Shown piece after piece: positions 1-10,917 of a stretch of DNA of 64,000 nucleotides. A program made the translations under genes and the position numbers. Position 1 is the first letter of the stretch. Every line of letters begins with the position of its first letter. The notes under the pieces are model-generated. The model was not told the DNA's origin and did not search any database. It saw nothing but the letters and a program-made list of their open reading frames with translations. Location of the stretch: positions 5,424,937-5,488,936 of the forward strand of contig CAMGYJ010000009.1 of assembly GCA_946122785.1 (NCBI GenBank), written 5' to 3'. The stretch is from Linum tenue. Lineage: Eukaryota > Streptophyta > Magnoliopsida > Malpighiales > Linaceae.

Positions 1-389
1 ACGAATTTAAGACTACCAATGGATCATACCAACACCAAACAAACACACCACCCAAGAAACGAATACATCTGGTAACACAATTACCATTACAACTGGTACC
101 AATAGAAAACTACCATTCAATCATACCGAAACGAATACAACGGTACCTGAAGCACCCATAAGTGGTACCTGTACCAATAAGTGCGTACTAGTATCAATTC
201 ATTGTTACTGGTACAAATCAATTGGTATTACTATCACTACAGCTAGAACAAGTTATACCATTCCATTAAACCACCACTATTAGCATATCAATGTTATGGG
301 TACCAGTAACACAACTACCACTAGCACTATACGAATTTAAGACTACCAATGGATCATACCAACACCAAACAAACACACCACCCAAGAAA
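1..389. repeat. Direct repeat with 330 bp period at the left edge
   Basis: The first 59 bases of the window recur almost unchanged at 331-389, giving a period of 330 bases. The stretch between is rich in short tggtacc-like words, so it looks internally repetitive as well. This may be the right-hand end of a tandem (satellite-like) array that continues to the left of the window, or a single duplication. No coding sequence is seen in it. Confidence 0.6.
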
Positions 390-2058
390 GACAGGCCTGC
401 ATGTGGCTTATTTCAACGTTGCATTCGGAAAACAAAAGCAGTAGTGTAAAGAAACCTCACCGGCGATTGTTTGCACGGCCGCAGAAAGGAACGACGACGA
501 AAGGATGTTCGCCTATGCGCTTAACCAGAAGGAGAAAAAAATTAGTTAGGATAACCAGAAGTGAATAGAAAAAGACGAAGAAGTGGAGAGGAGCGACAGA
601 GCCGACGAATCGGGGCGGGAAAGCAAGCATAAAAGGAGACTGAATGAAAATTACATTGTAAAAGTTTTGCTTTTACCTGAATTACCTATGCTCTGAAAAA
701 CAAAGTCTTCGCAATCGAACGGGACCGGATGAGTTGCTATCAAGAAAAACGGAGAAAAATGATCTGAGACGGTGAAAGGGGAGGCTTTAGGAGAAGACGG
801 AGTAAAAGGGTTTCAGTGGAGTAACGTACAGGCTGTTTTGGGGAGACGAATGGTTCGCCGGGGAGGGTGGCTAATTTCTCTTCCCCGCCGATTTCTTTAC
901 CTTTTTAAAATGCGGCTGACGTTAGAGAACTAATGGGAGCCGGATCCAGTGTGGGAGCTCTCTTTTTTGCCCCTGCCTATCATCAACCGTCGGATGGAGA
1001 TATAAGGGGATGGAGGGCTAGGAAGGGGGAAGCGAGATTGACAACCCCTTTAAGGGTTGTCACGCTATTCGGCCTCTTCCTAATGTGAGATGTCTTGGGC
1101 TTATTTGTGGGCTCCTCCCGTGACAGCTGCAAGATGGGCTTGGTCACCGGGCTGGCGGGCTCAACTCCTTTAATTTTATTTACAAATGAATAGCATTAAT
1201 AATTTATTCTTTTTAATTGCTAACATTTTTATATTATTATTGGCCATAAATTTTAACCTAGTATATTATTGTTTGCCATAAAGTTTTAGATTATCAGTCG
1301 GTTAATCGCTTGGGAATTCTAATTACTATTTTAGAATGAATAAATTGATAAATAAAATACTTATGAACTAATTACCCATAATATCACCAACCACGAGTAC
1401 CACCAATATTACTTTCAAAACATGTTGAGACTATATATAGTTTAGATCATTCAAAATATAGATATTACATAAATAATACAAAATAAATCGAAATTCATCC
1501 GACCAACGAGTCAGGTAAAAGTTAGTTATATAATATACCAAAATCGAATATTTACAACATATGCATCCAATATCATGTTGTTAATGAGAATGAGATAACT
1601 ACTTCTCATTGTGAAGCACAATAACAGGCTCAAAAGTCAACCTTTAACAATTGCCAAGAGTACTAGTCAAATTATACATCTTATCAAGAAATACATCGCT
1701 GTCTATATACGTAACTGATGCTATGTCGGATATGTTACAAAGCTCCAAAATACAATAGTTTCGATCAAATTTGCTAACAATAACATTACCCAGAAAATGG
1801 GAGAGTGACAGACCCTGGGGAAGCCTTCTTAAACCTTTAACTAATAACAAGCCAGCATCTATTCTATTTCCAAGGCCTACTCTACCGGCTGGTGATCGAC
1901 ACTTCCCCGGACCCAAAACTTACACTTCATCTTTCGTATTCACGTACATCAAGTTCTCTTTCTTTCTCTGTATCAAGCTTAACAACAAAGCTTCCATGAC
2001 TACAACAAATGTGTATTACACCTTGTCCACATGAGCGTTGTTGAGCTTATTCCAGATA
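390..2058. other. Intergenic region without a recognised gene
   Basis: No credible protein is seen. From about 400 to 1050 the base composition is more GC-rich and purine-rich and could be the promoter or leader of a gene outside the window. From about 1150 to 1760 it is very AT-rich. The segment just below 2059 should hold the 3' untranslated region of the minus-strand kinase gene. Open frames near 1644-2034 overlap on opposite strands and resemble no family I know. Confidence 0.5.
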
Positions 2059-4639
2059 TCAGCATATTTTGACAAGTCTTGGAGAGCACATTCGCATAAA
2101 CCACCTGCTTCTGCTATGGTCTCGCGCTCTTGAATCAGCTCTTCTCTTGTTTCCCATTGACACCGAGCTCTTGAAACTTCGTTCAGGGCTCAATGGCTCT
2201 GTCGATGACTCCACCACCCGGCTCACCATTTCCAGCACCTCACTCATCTTCGGACGTGCCTTTGGGTTTCTGATCAAACACTTGTTTGCTATGTTCGCAA
2301 GCTTCTGGGCGGACCTTAGCCGGAATCTCCCCTCCAGCCTAGGGTCCAAAATATGTGGGAACCTCTTCTCTGATAGGTACGGCTTCACCCACTCCAAGAG
2401 CTTTTGCTCGTTCTTAGGCCGGTTTCGGTCAAGGGGCTGCCTACCTGTGAGGAGTTCATAGAGGAAGACACCATAACTCCACACATCGCTTTTGGATGTG
2501 AGGCGTCCCGTTTGGATGTACTCAGGAGCTGCATATCCCATCGTACCAACAACCTGATACAAACAGTATTATCGATTGGGCATCAGAAGTCATTTGGTGA
2601 CCATGTATTCTGGACGTGTGGTATGCATGTATTTTCAGAATGCAGGGTTAAGTTTGAAGAGATTGTCGGTGCACCAAAAACATGTACTCTGAAAAACTTT
2701 AGGGGGTTACAAAAGATTTCCAGAAGACATGAATTCATGTATTTTGCAAGTGCATGGGTCTTGTAATGCATAATTTCCATATCTAACTTAGACAAGGAGA
2801 AGTGATATTTAGTTAGAACCCATGCGTTCACAAAATCAATTAGAACAATACATGGTTTACTAATGATCAAAAGAAGAGATTGTTAGAAGAGATTGTTGGC
2901 GCACCAAAAACATGTACTCCGAAAAACTTTAGGGGGTTACAAAAGATTTCCAGAAGACGTGAATTCATGTATTTTGCAAGTGCATGGGTCTTGAAATGCA
3001 TAATTTTCATATCTAACTTAGACAAGGAATAGTGATATTTAGTTAGAATTCATGCGTTCACAAAATCAATTAGAACAATACATGGTTAACTAATGATCAA
3101 AAGCATTATCCTAGGAAATCTTGGGTGAAAAAGTTTCAATATAAGGGGTGTTGAACGAAATGGTCTGATCTACATGCAAGGAATTTCATCGCTGAACTTT
3201 GTATCTATTTACCGCTGTCGAGACATGAGTTAAGCCTTCATCTGGACCAAGCCTTGCCAACCCAAAATCCGATAATTTGGCATTCCACTGCTCATCGAGA
3301 AGGATATTTGAAGATTTGAAGTCTCTGAAGATGATCTAAGTAGAGATAGAACGCACAAGGAAAGAGGGATCGTTATCTTCACGATAGCGTTCTTTTATAG
3401 TAGTTTTCTATGTAAGAGATTGTAAATGAATTAACTTGAACTGTACATCTATGCAAACTGCAATGAGAAAAGATAGATACCTGGAAGTCCATTTCTTCAT
3501 GAAGGTATGTTAAGCCACGAGCAGCATCTTGTGCAACTCGTAGTCTCATGTTCCACGGGAGAGCTGTTTCAGACCGACTGGACAAATGATCCTCCACGCT
3601 TCCATTAGGCATAAATTCATATATGAGAAGACGTTGGATTCCCCGTTCATCATCATCAGCACAATACCCAACTAACTTCACAAGGTTCGGATGCTCGACC
3701 ACCCCGAGAACATTGACCTCTGTCACCCATTGTTTATGCCCCTGTCAACCACTGACAAGATGAGACCATAGAAACTAATTTATGTACTAAGTCAAGATAG
3801 ACTATCGAACGAGAACTCAGTAACAAGGGACCCTCGAAAACAAGGTCAATCTAAAGTAGCCCAAATCTAAAACAGATATATATGCCTTGTCCCACTTCCA
3901 TAGCTAAACTACCATGTTAAGTCTCGATACAACAAGGAGTCTCCACATTCTTGTAGGCAATCCATACTTTATAGGTTGGGGGAATACTTGATCAATTGTA
4001 GGCAATCCATTCTTGGAGGAAATTAGCAAGTAGCAACGAGTGAATGCTTCCCTTGAAGGACGGACAGGAAATACTTATCAATTGTATACAACTGAAAGAG
4101 TTGCATGAAACTAAATACAATCACTCATTCAAATGGACTACAAAGACTGCCTGACAGAAGAGGCATACCTAATGGGAAAAATTGCAACAATAAATACACC
4201 CTTAAACAGACTAGTAAATGAAGGAAGGGACACACTTCCAAAGGTGAAAAGGACTTGCCTGAGTTCCCCGTTTACCAAGCTGTTTCACAGCAACTTCGAT
4301 CTTTTTGGTTGGTTCCTCAGTGCTCTTTATTGAGCCTCTGTAGACGCATCCAAATCCCCCCTCTCCTACCATAACAGAGCGACTGAAGTTCCTGGTGGCG
4401 GCCTTGAGTTCAGAAACTGTGAACACTCTCATATTACTGGGTCTCTGGGACAAACTAGGGTAGCTAGGCCTCGCCATCGATTCTACACTAGTAGTTGATA
4501 TATTTTGAGAGTTCAACTCAGACCCAGATCTCCCAACTTCACGGTCAGTACAATTAGAGTTCATTGACATAACTGATGCAGAGTTTGTGGTCTTCAATTC
4601 AAGCTTCCTGTCTCCAATGTAGAATGAAAAGCACTTCAT
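2059..4639 (-). CDS. PCRK1: Receptor-like cytoplasmic kinase, PCRK1/PCRK2 type (RLCK-VII)
   Basis: Serine/threonine kinase of receptor-like cytoplasmic class VII. Arabidopsis PCRK1 and PCRK2 act at the plasma membrane downstream of pattern-recognition receptors in immune signalling. Exons on the minus strand: 4639-4259, 3741-3481, 3335-3213 and 2553-2059. All junctions are phase 0, giving 419 residues, close to the roughly 418 of the family. The start [10 protein letters not shown] matches the family N-terminus. Visible motifs are the glycine loop GEGGFG (92-97), VAVK with Lys119, FRDFKSSN with the catalytic Asp219, DFG at 237-239, and [10 protein letters not shown] in the activation segment. 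FRD in place of HRD is usual for this subfamily. Intron 1 (4258-3742) starts with GC, not GT (context CAG then GCAAGT), and only this choice keeps the protein in frame. The last intron holds a 230 bp tandem duplication. A 5' untranslated exon upstream is likely but not placed. The choice between PCRK1 and PCRK2 is not secure. Confidence 0.93.
2656..3103. repeat. Tandem duplication, 230 bp period, inside a kinase intron
   Basis: The segment 2656-2873 is repeated at 2886-3103 with a constant offset of 230 bases, no indels and only scattered substitutions. Both copies lie in the intron between the DFG exon and the last exon of the kinase gene. The near identity points to a recent local duplication. 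No inverted ends are seen, so it does not look like a transposon. Confidence 0.85.
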
Positions 4640-5810
4640 AGCCCTGACACATACACATATAATAGTATCTGTCACAAGGAGATTTAACAACTGAAAGCCA
4701 CTTCATAATTCATATAACGAGGTTCGTCTAAAAGATTCAGGTGATCAAGCAGAAGGAATGACAACAAAAGCGGGTGAAAAAAACCAGAAATGCTTGCGAA
4801 TCACGATAATACATTCAACAGCAGGTGATTGTCTCTCAAGACCCGAAGTCTTCCTGAAGCTCATATTACCAGACCATAGCTTGGATTATACCCTTTTTTT
4901 TTCTCTCTCCACCTCCATAGGAAGAATGGAGAACCACTAGAAATACACGTAAATAAGGACAAAACCTAGCAAATTGATTCTCTATAAAACGCTCGAAGCA
5001 AGTTAATTGTCAGCAACTCAAACAGCAGAGCACGAACAATTACTCCAGGAGGTAAAACCATTATAACCTCACCCAAAAAAAAAAAAAAAAGAGAAAGGAA
5101 CTAGCTAGTTAATCAATCTACTTTGTTTCATTCAACCCTTTCGTCGCCACCTATAGGCCAATTCGGTATCTACTTGCTTTCTCTCAGATCCGAAAAGGTG
5201 TAGAGAAGAGGAAGTCTCCGAGAGTAACCCAAAATTCAAGCCAGAACTGTCAGATTTCCATCAGAATCTACTTTCCGATTCATCGCCAACGCAAAACTCG
5301 CCATGGAATGGAACCCACAGCAAGACGTAAAGAGACAAGCAGGGAAAAAGCACGAGAACTCACACCCTTTCGTTTCGATTGTGCCCAGCAGGAGGGGTTT
5401 GCAGAGGCAGCAAAAACTTCTTCAAGTCATGAACTTGATGGAAGGAAATAGAAAAGACAGCGATTTGATCCCTGTGCCCGCCCCGGATAGACCTCCAACA
5501 ACAGAGAAGAGAAGACTTGGGTGGGAGTTGGGAAGCAGTGGGATGATTTCTTTCGGAGAAGGCTGCCCCCGGGAGATGGAAGTCAAAGCACACCAACCAG
5601 AAATAAATAACGCACTCATCAAAAACTATTGAATAATATTAAAAATATAATATCTGTAGTTATACGAATGGCGAGTGTCGTCGCGTGCGTCAAAACGGCG
5701 TCTGAGTCCACAGTCACGCAGGAACCTTCGCTTCTTGTTCCGGTCCTCGCTAAAGTCTTGGAGGATGGGGCCACGCCACACAGAATGAAGCTGCCCTCTC
5801 AGAGTCGCAC
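4640..5810. other. Upstream region of the kinase gene
   Basis: This should contain the promoter and 5' leader of the minus-strand kinase, possibly with a leader intron, because the open frame of coding exon 1 runs upstream through the start codon. A run of 16 A lies near 5075-5090. The region 5200-5600 is more GC-rich and would fit a transcription start zone. Open frames here (for example 5303-5632) match no family I recognise. Confidence 0.4.
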
Positions 5811-6244
5811 GGAGGGCTGCAAATGAGCCGAGTCGAGTCGAGTTTTACCCCAATTTGAATTCGGCTTGTTAATAAACGAGTCGAACTCGAGCTCAGCTAG
5901 TTTATTAACGAGTCGAGCTCGAGCTCGAGCTAGCTTGTTTATTAAAATCTTAAATTTTATTTGGTACTTCATTTTGTATATCATGAGCTATAAACGAGCC
6001 AGCTCACGAGTTTAGCTCAACAATCCACCGAGTCGAGCTAGCTCGCGAGCTTCACGAGCTGAACAAAGGTGAGCTCGTGTTCGGCTCGTTTATTAACGAG
6101 TCAAATTTCGAACGAGCTTTTCTCGAATCGAACACCGAGCCGCTCGTGTGTTCGGCTCGTTTATTAACGAGTCAAATTTCGAACGAGCTTTTCTCGAATC
6201 GAACACCGAGCCGCTCGCGAGCAGCTCGGCTCATTTGCAGCCCT
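5811..6244. mobile_element. hAT-like MITE rich in gagctcg words
   Basis: The ends are inverted copies: agggctgcaaatgagccgag on the left and its complement on the right (ctcggctcatttgcagccct). The flanks agtcgcac (5803-5810) and agtctcac (6245-6252) match at 7 of 8 positions, which fits an 8 bp hAT-type duplication, although two extra bases sit next to the left end. Inside are many overlapping gagctcg and ttattaacgag words. A unit of about 71 bp is repeated in tandem at 6078-6219. There is no coding capacity. Confidence 0.75.
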
Positions 6245-6260
6245 AGTCTCACCTTATGAA

Positions 6261-7092
6261 TAGGAGTGGAAATTGGGGTGGGTGTGTCGTTACCCGCCCT
6301 GAGTACTCATACGACCACACCAACAAATTACAAATTTAAAATTATGTTACTTACAACTCACATCGTATTACAACTCACATCGTAGTGGTTAGTGGATAAT
6401 CATTATCTACTGCGGGTTGGGTGTGGTTACCCGCAAAAATTCATTTTTGTAAGCATAAAGTTGATGTTGTCGCTTTACGAATTTGTTGTTCGTAGCTAGA
6501 CTATATGGATATACAATTGGGTTGTTCGTGGAGATACAATTTTGTATATCGATCTTACTCAACGTGGAGGGATTTTCTTTTCGAGTTTGGTATTCAACTT
6601 TTGTGTCTGGGAGCTGCGATTTCATATTTCACCGAACTAGGGGTGGAATATGATAATTAAATATGATTTTTATTTTATTTCACACAAAAACAAAAACATA
6701 CAGATAAAAGTTACTAAACATGTCCACTTTAATGAATCGATTATTCTCCACTCTCTCGCTTATAGTGTTTTATAAACTAAAAATATCTCACATAAAACTC
6801 ATTAGGTGCGCATTTGTTTTTTTTTTTTTTTTTGCTACTTTAATTTGTAGCCTCCTACTTTTTACATACTATTATATTATAAAGTTAATTCAATAAATAT
6901 ATATAATTAATGCGGTTATTGTGGATTTGGTGGGTTTATCGCGGTGGGTAGCGGGTAACCACTAACCACAAATATCATTATTTTACTACCCACACCAAAC
7001 CCACTACCCACAATTTGTGGGTATGGTTACCCAAAATGGATGCGGCTTGGTGCGATTTGCGGGTTACCCACAACCCGCAACCCAAACTTCTA
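6261..7092. mobile_element. Probable hAT-like nonautonomous element with gggtaac words
   Basis: The left end taggagtggaaattggggt resembles the complement of the right end, tagaagtttgggttgcggg. Both sub-terminal zones are dense in gggttaccc-like words on alternating strands, as in a common class of plant hAT MITEs. The middle is AT-rich and non-coding. No convincing target duplication is left, so the boundaries are approximate. Confidence 0.5.
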
Positions 7093-8014
7093 CGCAAAGG
7101 TGATGCTAATAAGATTTAAGGTTTCCATTATCAACATATGTTTTAGGAAGACAGTACTCCAAGCCAGGGCCGACCCATTGTATTCAGAGGTCTTGTTCGA
7201 AAATTAAAAATGTGGTCATAATTAGAACTACCTGATTCAAATTTTCTAGTTGACATAAGTAATTTGTTTACCAAATTTTAATGATCTAAATTTCAATCAA
7301 AAGCTCCTGAAAAAAAAACACAAATTGGTTAGAACTCATTTACTCATTCGACCCATTGATTTGAGCCCATTGAGCTCCATTATCCCATTCGGTCATTCGG
7401 GCATTCATCATTCAGCCATGAGCCATTCCCTATCTCCACTTTCCTCCAGTACCAAAAATAATTAAAGAAAGAGAACTTACCCATTCCCAATTACCAAACC
7501 ACATAAGAAATTGACGAAAGCGGCCAAGCGGGATGTTGGCCCTGGGCCAAATTATGAGGGCCCATATTTTTGGAGGCCCTATGTTGTAGGTCTGACCAGC
7601 ACGAGACCTGGGTCGGGCCTACTCCAGGAAAAGCACTGTTAAGCGGACTTTTCTACGAGACGATTCCGGATAGAATAACAATCCCAAAGTGTTGTTACCC
7701 TCACATCAATAATTACTAAAAGCTGTAAAGTAATTGGGTACCATTTAAAATAAATATTAAATTAAGAAAAGGAAAAATACACTTATATACTCATAACTTT
7801 CACATTTGGGACAAATATAGACATAGTTATCGGGAAACACAAAATAGCCCGAAAATTACAGAGAGAGAGAGCTGCTGGGAAAGTAGGGGGAGTGTCATAA
7901 TGATTTTGGAGAAGGAAGTAGGCTAGCGTTTTTGTTTTTCTATTTTAATTTTTAATTTTCTTTCTATTAATCCACGTGAATTAGTGGGTCAATAAATCAC
8001 CAACTCAACATTTT
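7093..8014. other. Intergenic, with a possible element fragment
   Basis: No gene is seen. Words such as cagggccgaccc near 7166 and gagggcccatatttttggag near 7556 resemble the ends of another class of plant inverted-repeat elements, but the two ends do not pair well enough to call one. A short ga repeat lies at 7860-7871. Confidence 0.3.
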
Positions 8015-8356
8015 ATGTCAGTCCAGTCATACCATTATGATATGATCCCAATTGGTCCACTCTACGAGTTTCTATTGCTTGACAAAGAAGCAATCTTAAG
8101 TTGCAAGAAGAACCCTAAAAATTGGCTAAGTGTTTCTTCTGTTTTGGGGTGTCCACTTTGCAAGGTCATTCCTCACAAATGGCTTGATAAAAATTCAAGG
8201 AGAAGGATTGGAAGTGAAGTCCAGATGTTTATCTACATGTTGGAAGGATTGAAGGATCAGAATCAAGTCATTAAGGCCATTTTCCAAAGCCTTGAGGGAT
8301 GTTATGACAAAACAGGAAAATTGCCTAGATTTGACCAAGTGTGGAAACGTGTTTAG
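8015..8356 (+). CDS. Hypothetical 113-residue open frame, possibly a gene fragment
   Basis: One open frame encodes 113 residues with mixed, protein-like composition (motifs LYEFLLLDKEA, GCPLCKVIPHKWLDK, FDQVWKRV). I do not recognise the family. There is no signal peptide or membrane segment. The CPLC pair with nearby histidine could be half of a zinc site, but nothing completes it. It stands alone between repeats with no clear promoter. It could be an exon of an unseen gene, a captured fragment inside a transposon, or chance. Confidence 0.25.
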   Translation: MSVQSYHYDMIPIGPLYEFLLLDKEAILSCKKNPKNWLSVSSVLGCPLCKVIPHKWLDKNSRRRIGSEVQMFIYMLEGLKDQNQVIKAIFQSLEGCYDKTGKLPRFDQVWKRV

Positions 8357-8885
8357 AAAGCCTAATTTGGAGTCCTATTCGTGCTAGATGAGTGAGAATC
8401 GAAGCAAGAGGGCTACACCACATGAAAGTACAAGGTTTCTACTACAACCTCAAGGAATTGGTTGAGCCCAAACTTACCTCTAAGGGTTCGAATGAAGAGC
8501 TCGAAGATCGTATGAAGCCTGTGTTTTCTGCCTAGCCTCTTAAGCAAACTGTTTTCCTTATGCTATTAGGATTCGAGTTCCTTGTGTTGTTATGAGTTTA
8601 ATTCCGTGCAATGCAGTTAAAATTGCGCTTTAAAACTTAAAAGCTTACAATTTTACCCTTCTAGGTTACCAAAACGCTTCTACGTAGATTCGCTCATTTC
8701 CCTTGCAAGTGTAGTCAAAATCTACGCTTTAAATCTTAAAAGCTTACGATGTTACGCTTTTATGTCACCAAAACACTTCTAGGTAGAATCACGTTTTTGA
8801 CTGCATTGATTCCTAGTTGTGTTGAGTTTAGGACTTCTAGCTCTATTTAAACCTTTCAATTGCATTGTAAAGTTAGTTTTTTTTT

Positions 8886-9258
8886 GGGCAATGTCTATTT
8901 TTTACCCAAACCTTTTTCAGATTCTTTTATTTTAACCAAACCTATTGAATTCCTAAAAATTATCCAAACGTTAGCTCTCCGTCAACTTTTCTGTTAGTAA
9001 TGCTGACCAAGTATGACCATAATGAGTTGACTTCCTACGTGGCGGTCAGAATACCATCATTTACTATTTTTAATAAAAAGATTATCAAAAAACAAAACAA
9101 AATCCCACTCCTCACGTGGACGAAATAAGTAACGGTAACATAATGAATGCCCAGACTTTGATAAATTATAATACGTTTGGATAATAAATAGAATTTCTAT
9201 AGGTTTGGTTAAAATAAAAGAATCTGAAAAAGGTTTGGGTAAAAAATAGACATTGCCC
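8886..9258. mobile_element. Long-inverted-repeat MITE, Mutator-like
   Basis: The left arm begins gggcaatgtctattttttac and the right arm is its exact inverted complement over about 60 bases, with weaker pairing further in. The element is 373 bp. It is flanked by runs of 8-9 T on both sides, which could be the 9 bp duplication expected for Mutator-like elements, although a T-run is weak evidence. The interior is non-coding. An RNA of this element would fold into one long hairpin. Confidence 0.85.
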
Positions 9259-10146
9259 TTTTTTTTCAATTGAATATAAACCCGAGTTTGGCTTATCAAG
9301 CATCTTGCTTCGTGAATTTGAGTGAGCAACTTTGTGGATTCTAGGTTGTTTGTGAGCCTGTATCGATCAATCATTCACAATGATCGTGGCCTTGCATCGA
9401 TTTATACTTTTCGAGCCTCTCCCCCCCTTATGAAAGTTGCACAAAAGTTCCATACCAACATAAAAACCCTACCCTGTTTTTGTGTTCTTATTCGAAGGTT
9501 CAATTCAATCTTTGAATTGATCTTTAGCTGAGCTACTTTGATTCAAATCCAACTTTGCAAGTTGTGTATCACTAATATTCAAAAAGAGCAGTGTTGGAAT
9601 ATATGAACAATATAGTCGGACCGTACGATCATTGGTTATTGGAAACTATGTAATTGGAAAAAGATCAAACACATTGGAAAACATGTGTTTGGTAATTAAA
9701 ATTGTACGTCACCATAAAAATTGTACGATGCATAATATAATGTGACAATATGAAAGCAGTGTAATCTACCCCTACCAATAAAAGCTTAGAAGTTTAATGA
9801 ACGTAACCGACGTAGTCACCACAATTTCGCAAGTTGCTAAACAACCTTAACTACCGAGAGAAAGAGTACTCGATATACTTATTTTGATCAACCAAAGATA
9901 CATAACATAAAATTAACTAGCTTATGGCCCGCGCTATGCCGCGGAACAACTAAATTGTCGGGTGTATATTTTATATTTCGGTTTGAGTTGTATCGTTGTT
10001 TTGTAACTCTTGTATTTTATACTATATTTCATCATCCATTATTTGAGTATGTTAATAATCTTGCTCCAACTTCATAATTCCTCATTTATTGTTCTGGCCA
10101 TAAACATATATAAGAGAAAGAAACCATAATTATGCTTTACATAAAG

Positions 10147-10285
10147 AAAAGTCAGTGGTATGGTATTTTCTACTAATGTTGGTTCAACCATTTCGTTTCA
10201 CTAAAACCGCCTACTGCTTGAGATCTTAGTATTCGGTATTTCCTGTCCAACCACCAAGTACGGTAGGATTTCTAAAACATGGAGC
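10147..10285. mobile_element. Decayed copy of the ~183 bp hAT MITE family
   Basis: The words gtcagtggtatggtatttt, ggtatttcctg and agtacggtaggattt appear in the same order and spacing as in the clear copies at 13617-13798 and 18149-18333 (gtcagcggtagggtatttt, ggtatttcgtg, agtacggtacggttt). The termini are eroded, so the limits are approximate. Confidence 0.45.
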
Positions 10286-10567
10286 TAAAAATACATAGTG
10301 ATGCCACATCATGATATGAGAACAACAAATTGACCCATCCAATTGCAAACAATTCATTCTTGGTTGTTGCATCAAGATCTTAACAAACATTACCATGAAA
10401 ACATCTGGGTGGGTTGACATTACCTTTGACAAAAAACGGTGGTTAATCTCACAAATCAATACTACAGACTAATGATAAGAACAATACTGGTGGAAAAATA
10501 GTTAAGTAATAAGGAAACAAAATACCAAAAATAATTTTGCAGCAAATACATGCAGTACACCTTCAAT

Positions 10568-10917
10568 GTCATTAGTTGTGGTTTGACTGAGGAAGAAGTT
10601 AGTCATAATTACTAAACAAATCCTCGGACAGGAAATGAGAATTCAAGAATCAACAGCAAAGCATTATCAAAACGAAGCTTCCCATGATAATACCATCACT
10701 GCTAAACTTCAAACATACAGCAAGAATAGATCAATGATCTTAGAAATATGTTTGTCATTAGTTGTGGTTTTTGATTGAGGAAGAAGTGCTTGAACAGGAA
10801 ATGAGAAATCAAGAATCAAGAGTAACGCATTATTAACAAAGCTTCCCATGATACCCTCACCACTAAACTTCTGACTTAGAGCAAGGAAAGATCCATGATC
10901 CTAGAAATATGTCTGCA
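10568..10917. repeat. Diverged tandem duplication, ~186 bp period
   Basis: Two units begin gtcattagttgtggttt at 10568 and 10754. They share ordered blocks including caggaaatgaga, aagcttcccatgata and tagaaatatgt. Substitutions and small indels show that it is older than the duplication in the kinase intron. No terminal repeats are seen. Confidence 0.75.

Noticed and set aside
2069..2461. Open frame of 130 codons on the plus strand
   Set aside because: It is the antisense shadow of the last exon of the kinase gene.
5811..6244. Regular short repeats that at first resemble a CRISPR-like array or a coding microsatellite
   Set aside because: The repeats are overlapping words, not evenly spaced units with unique spacers, and the whole block has inverted ends typical of a plant MITE.
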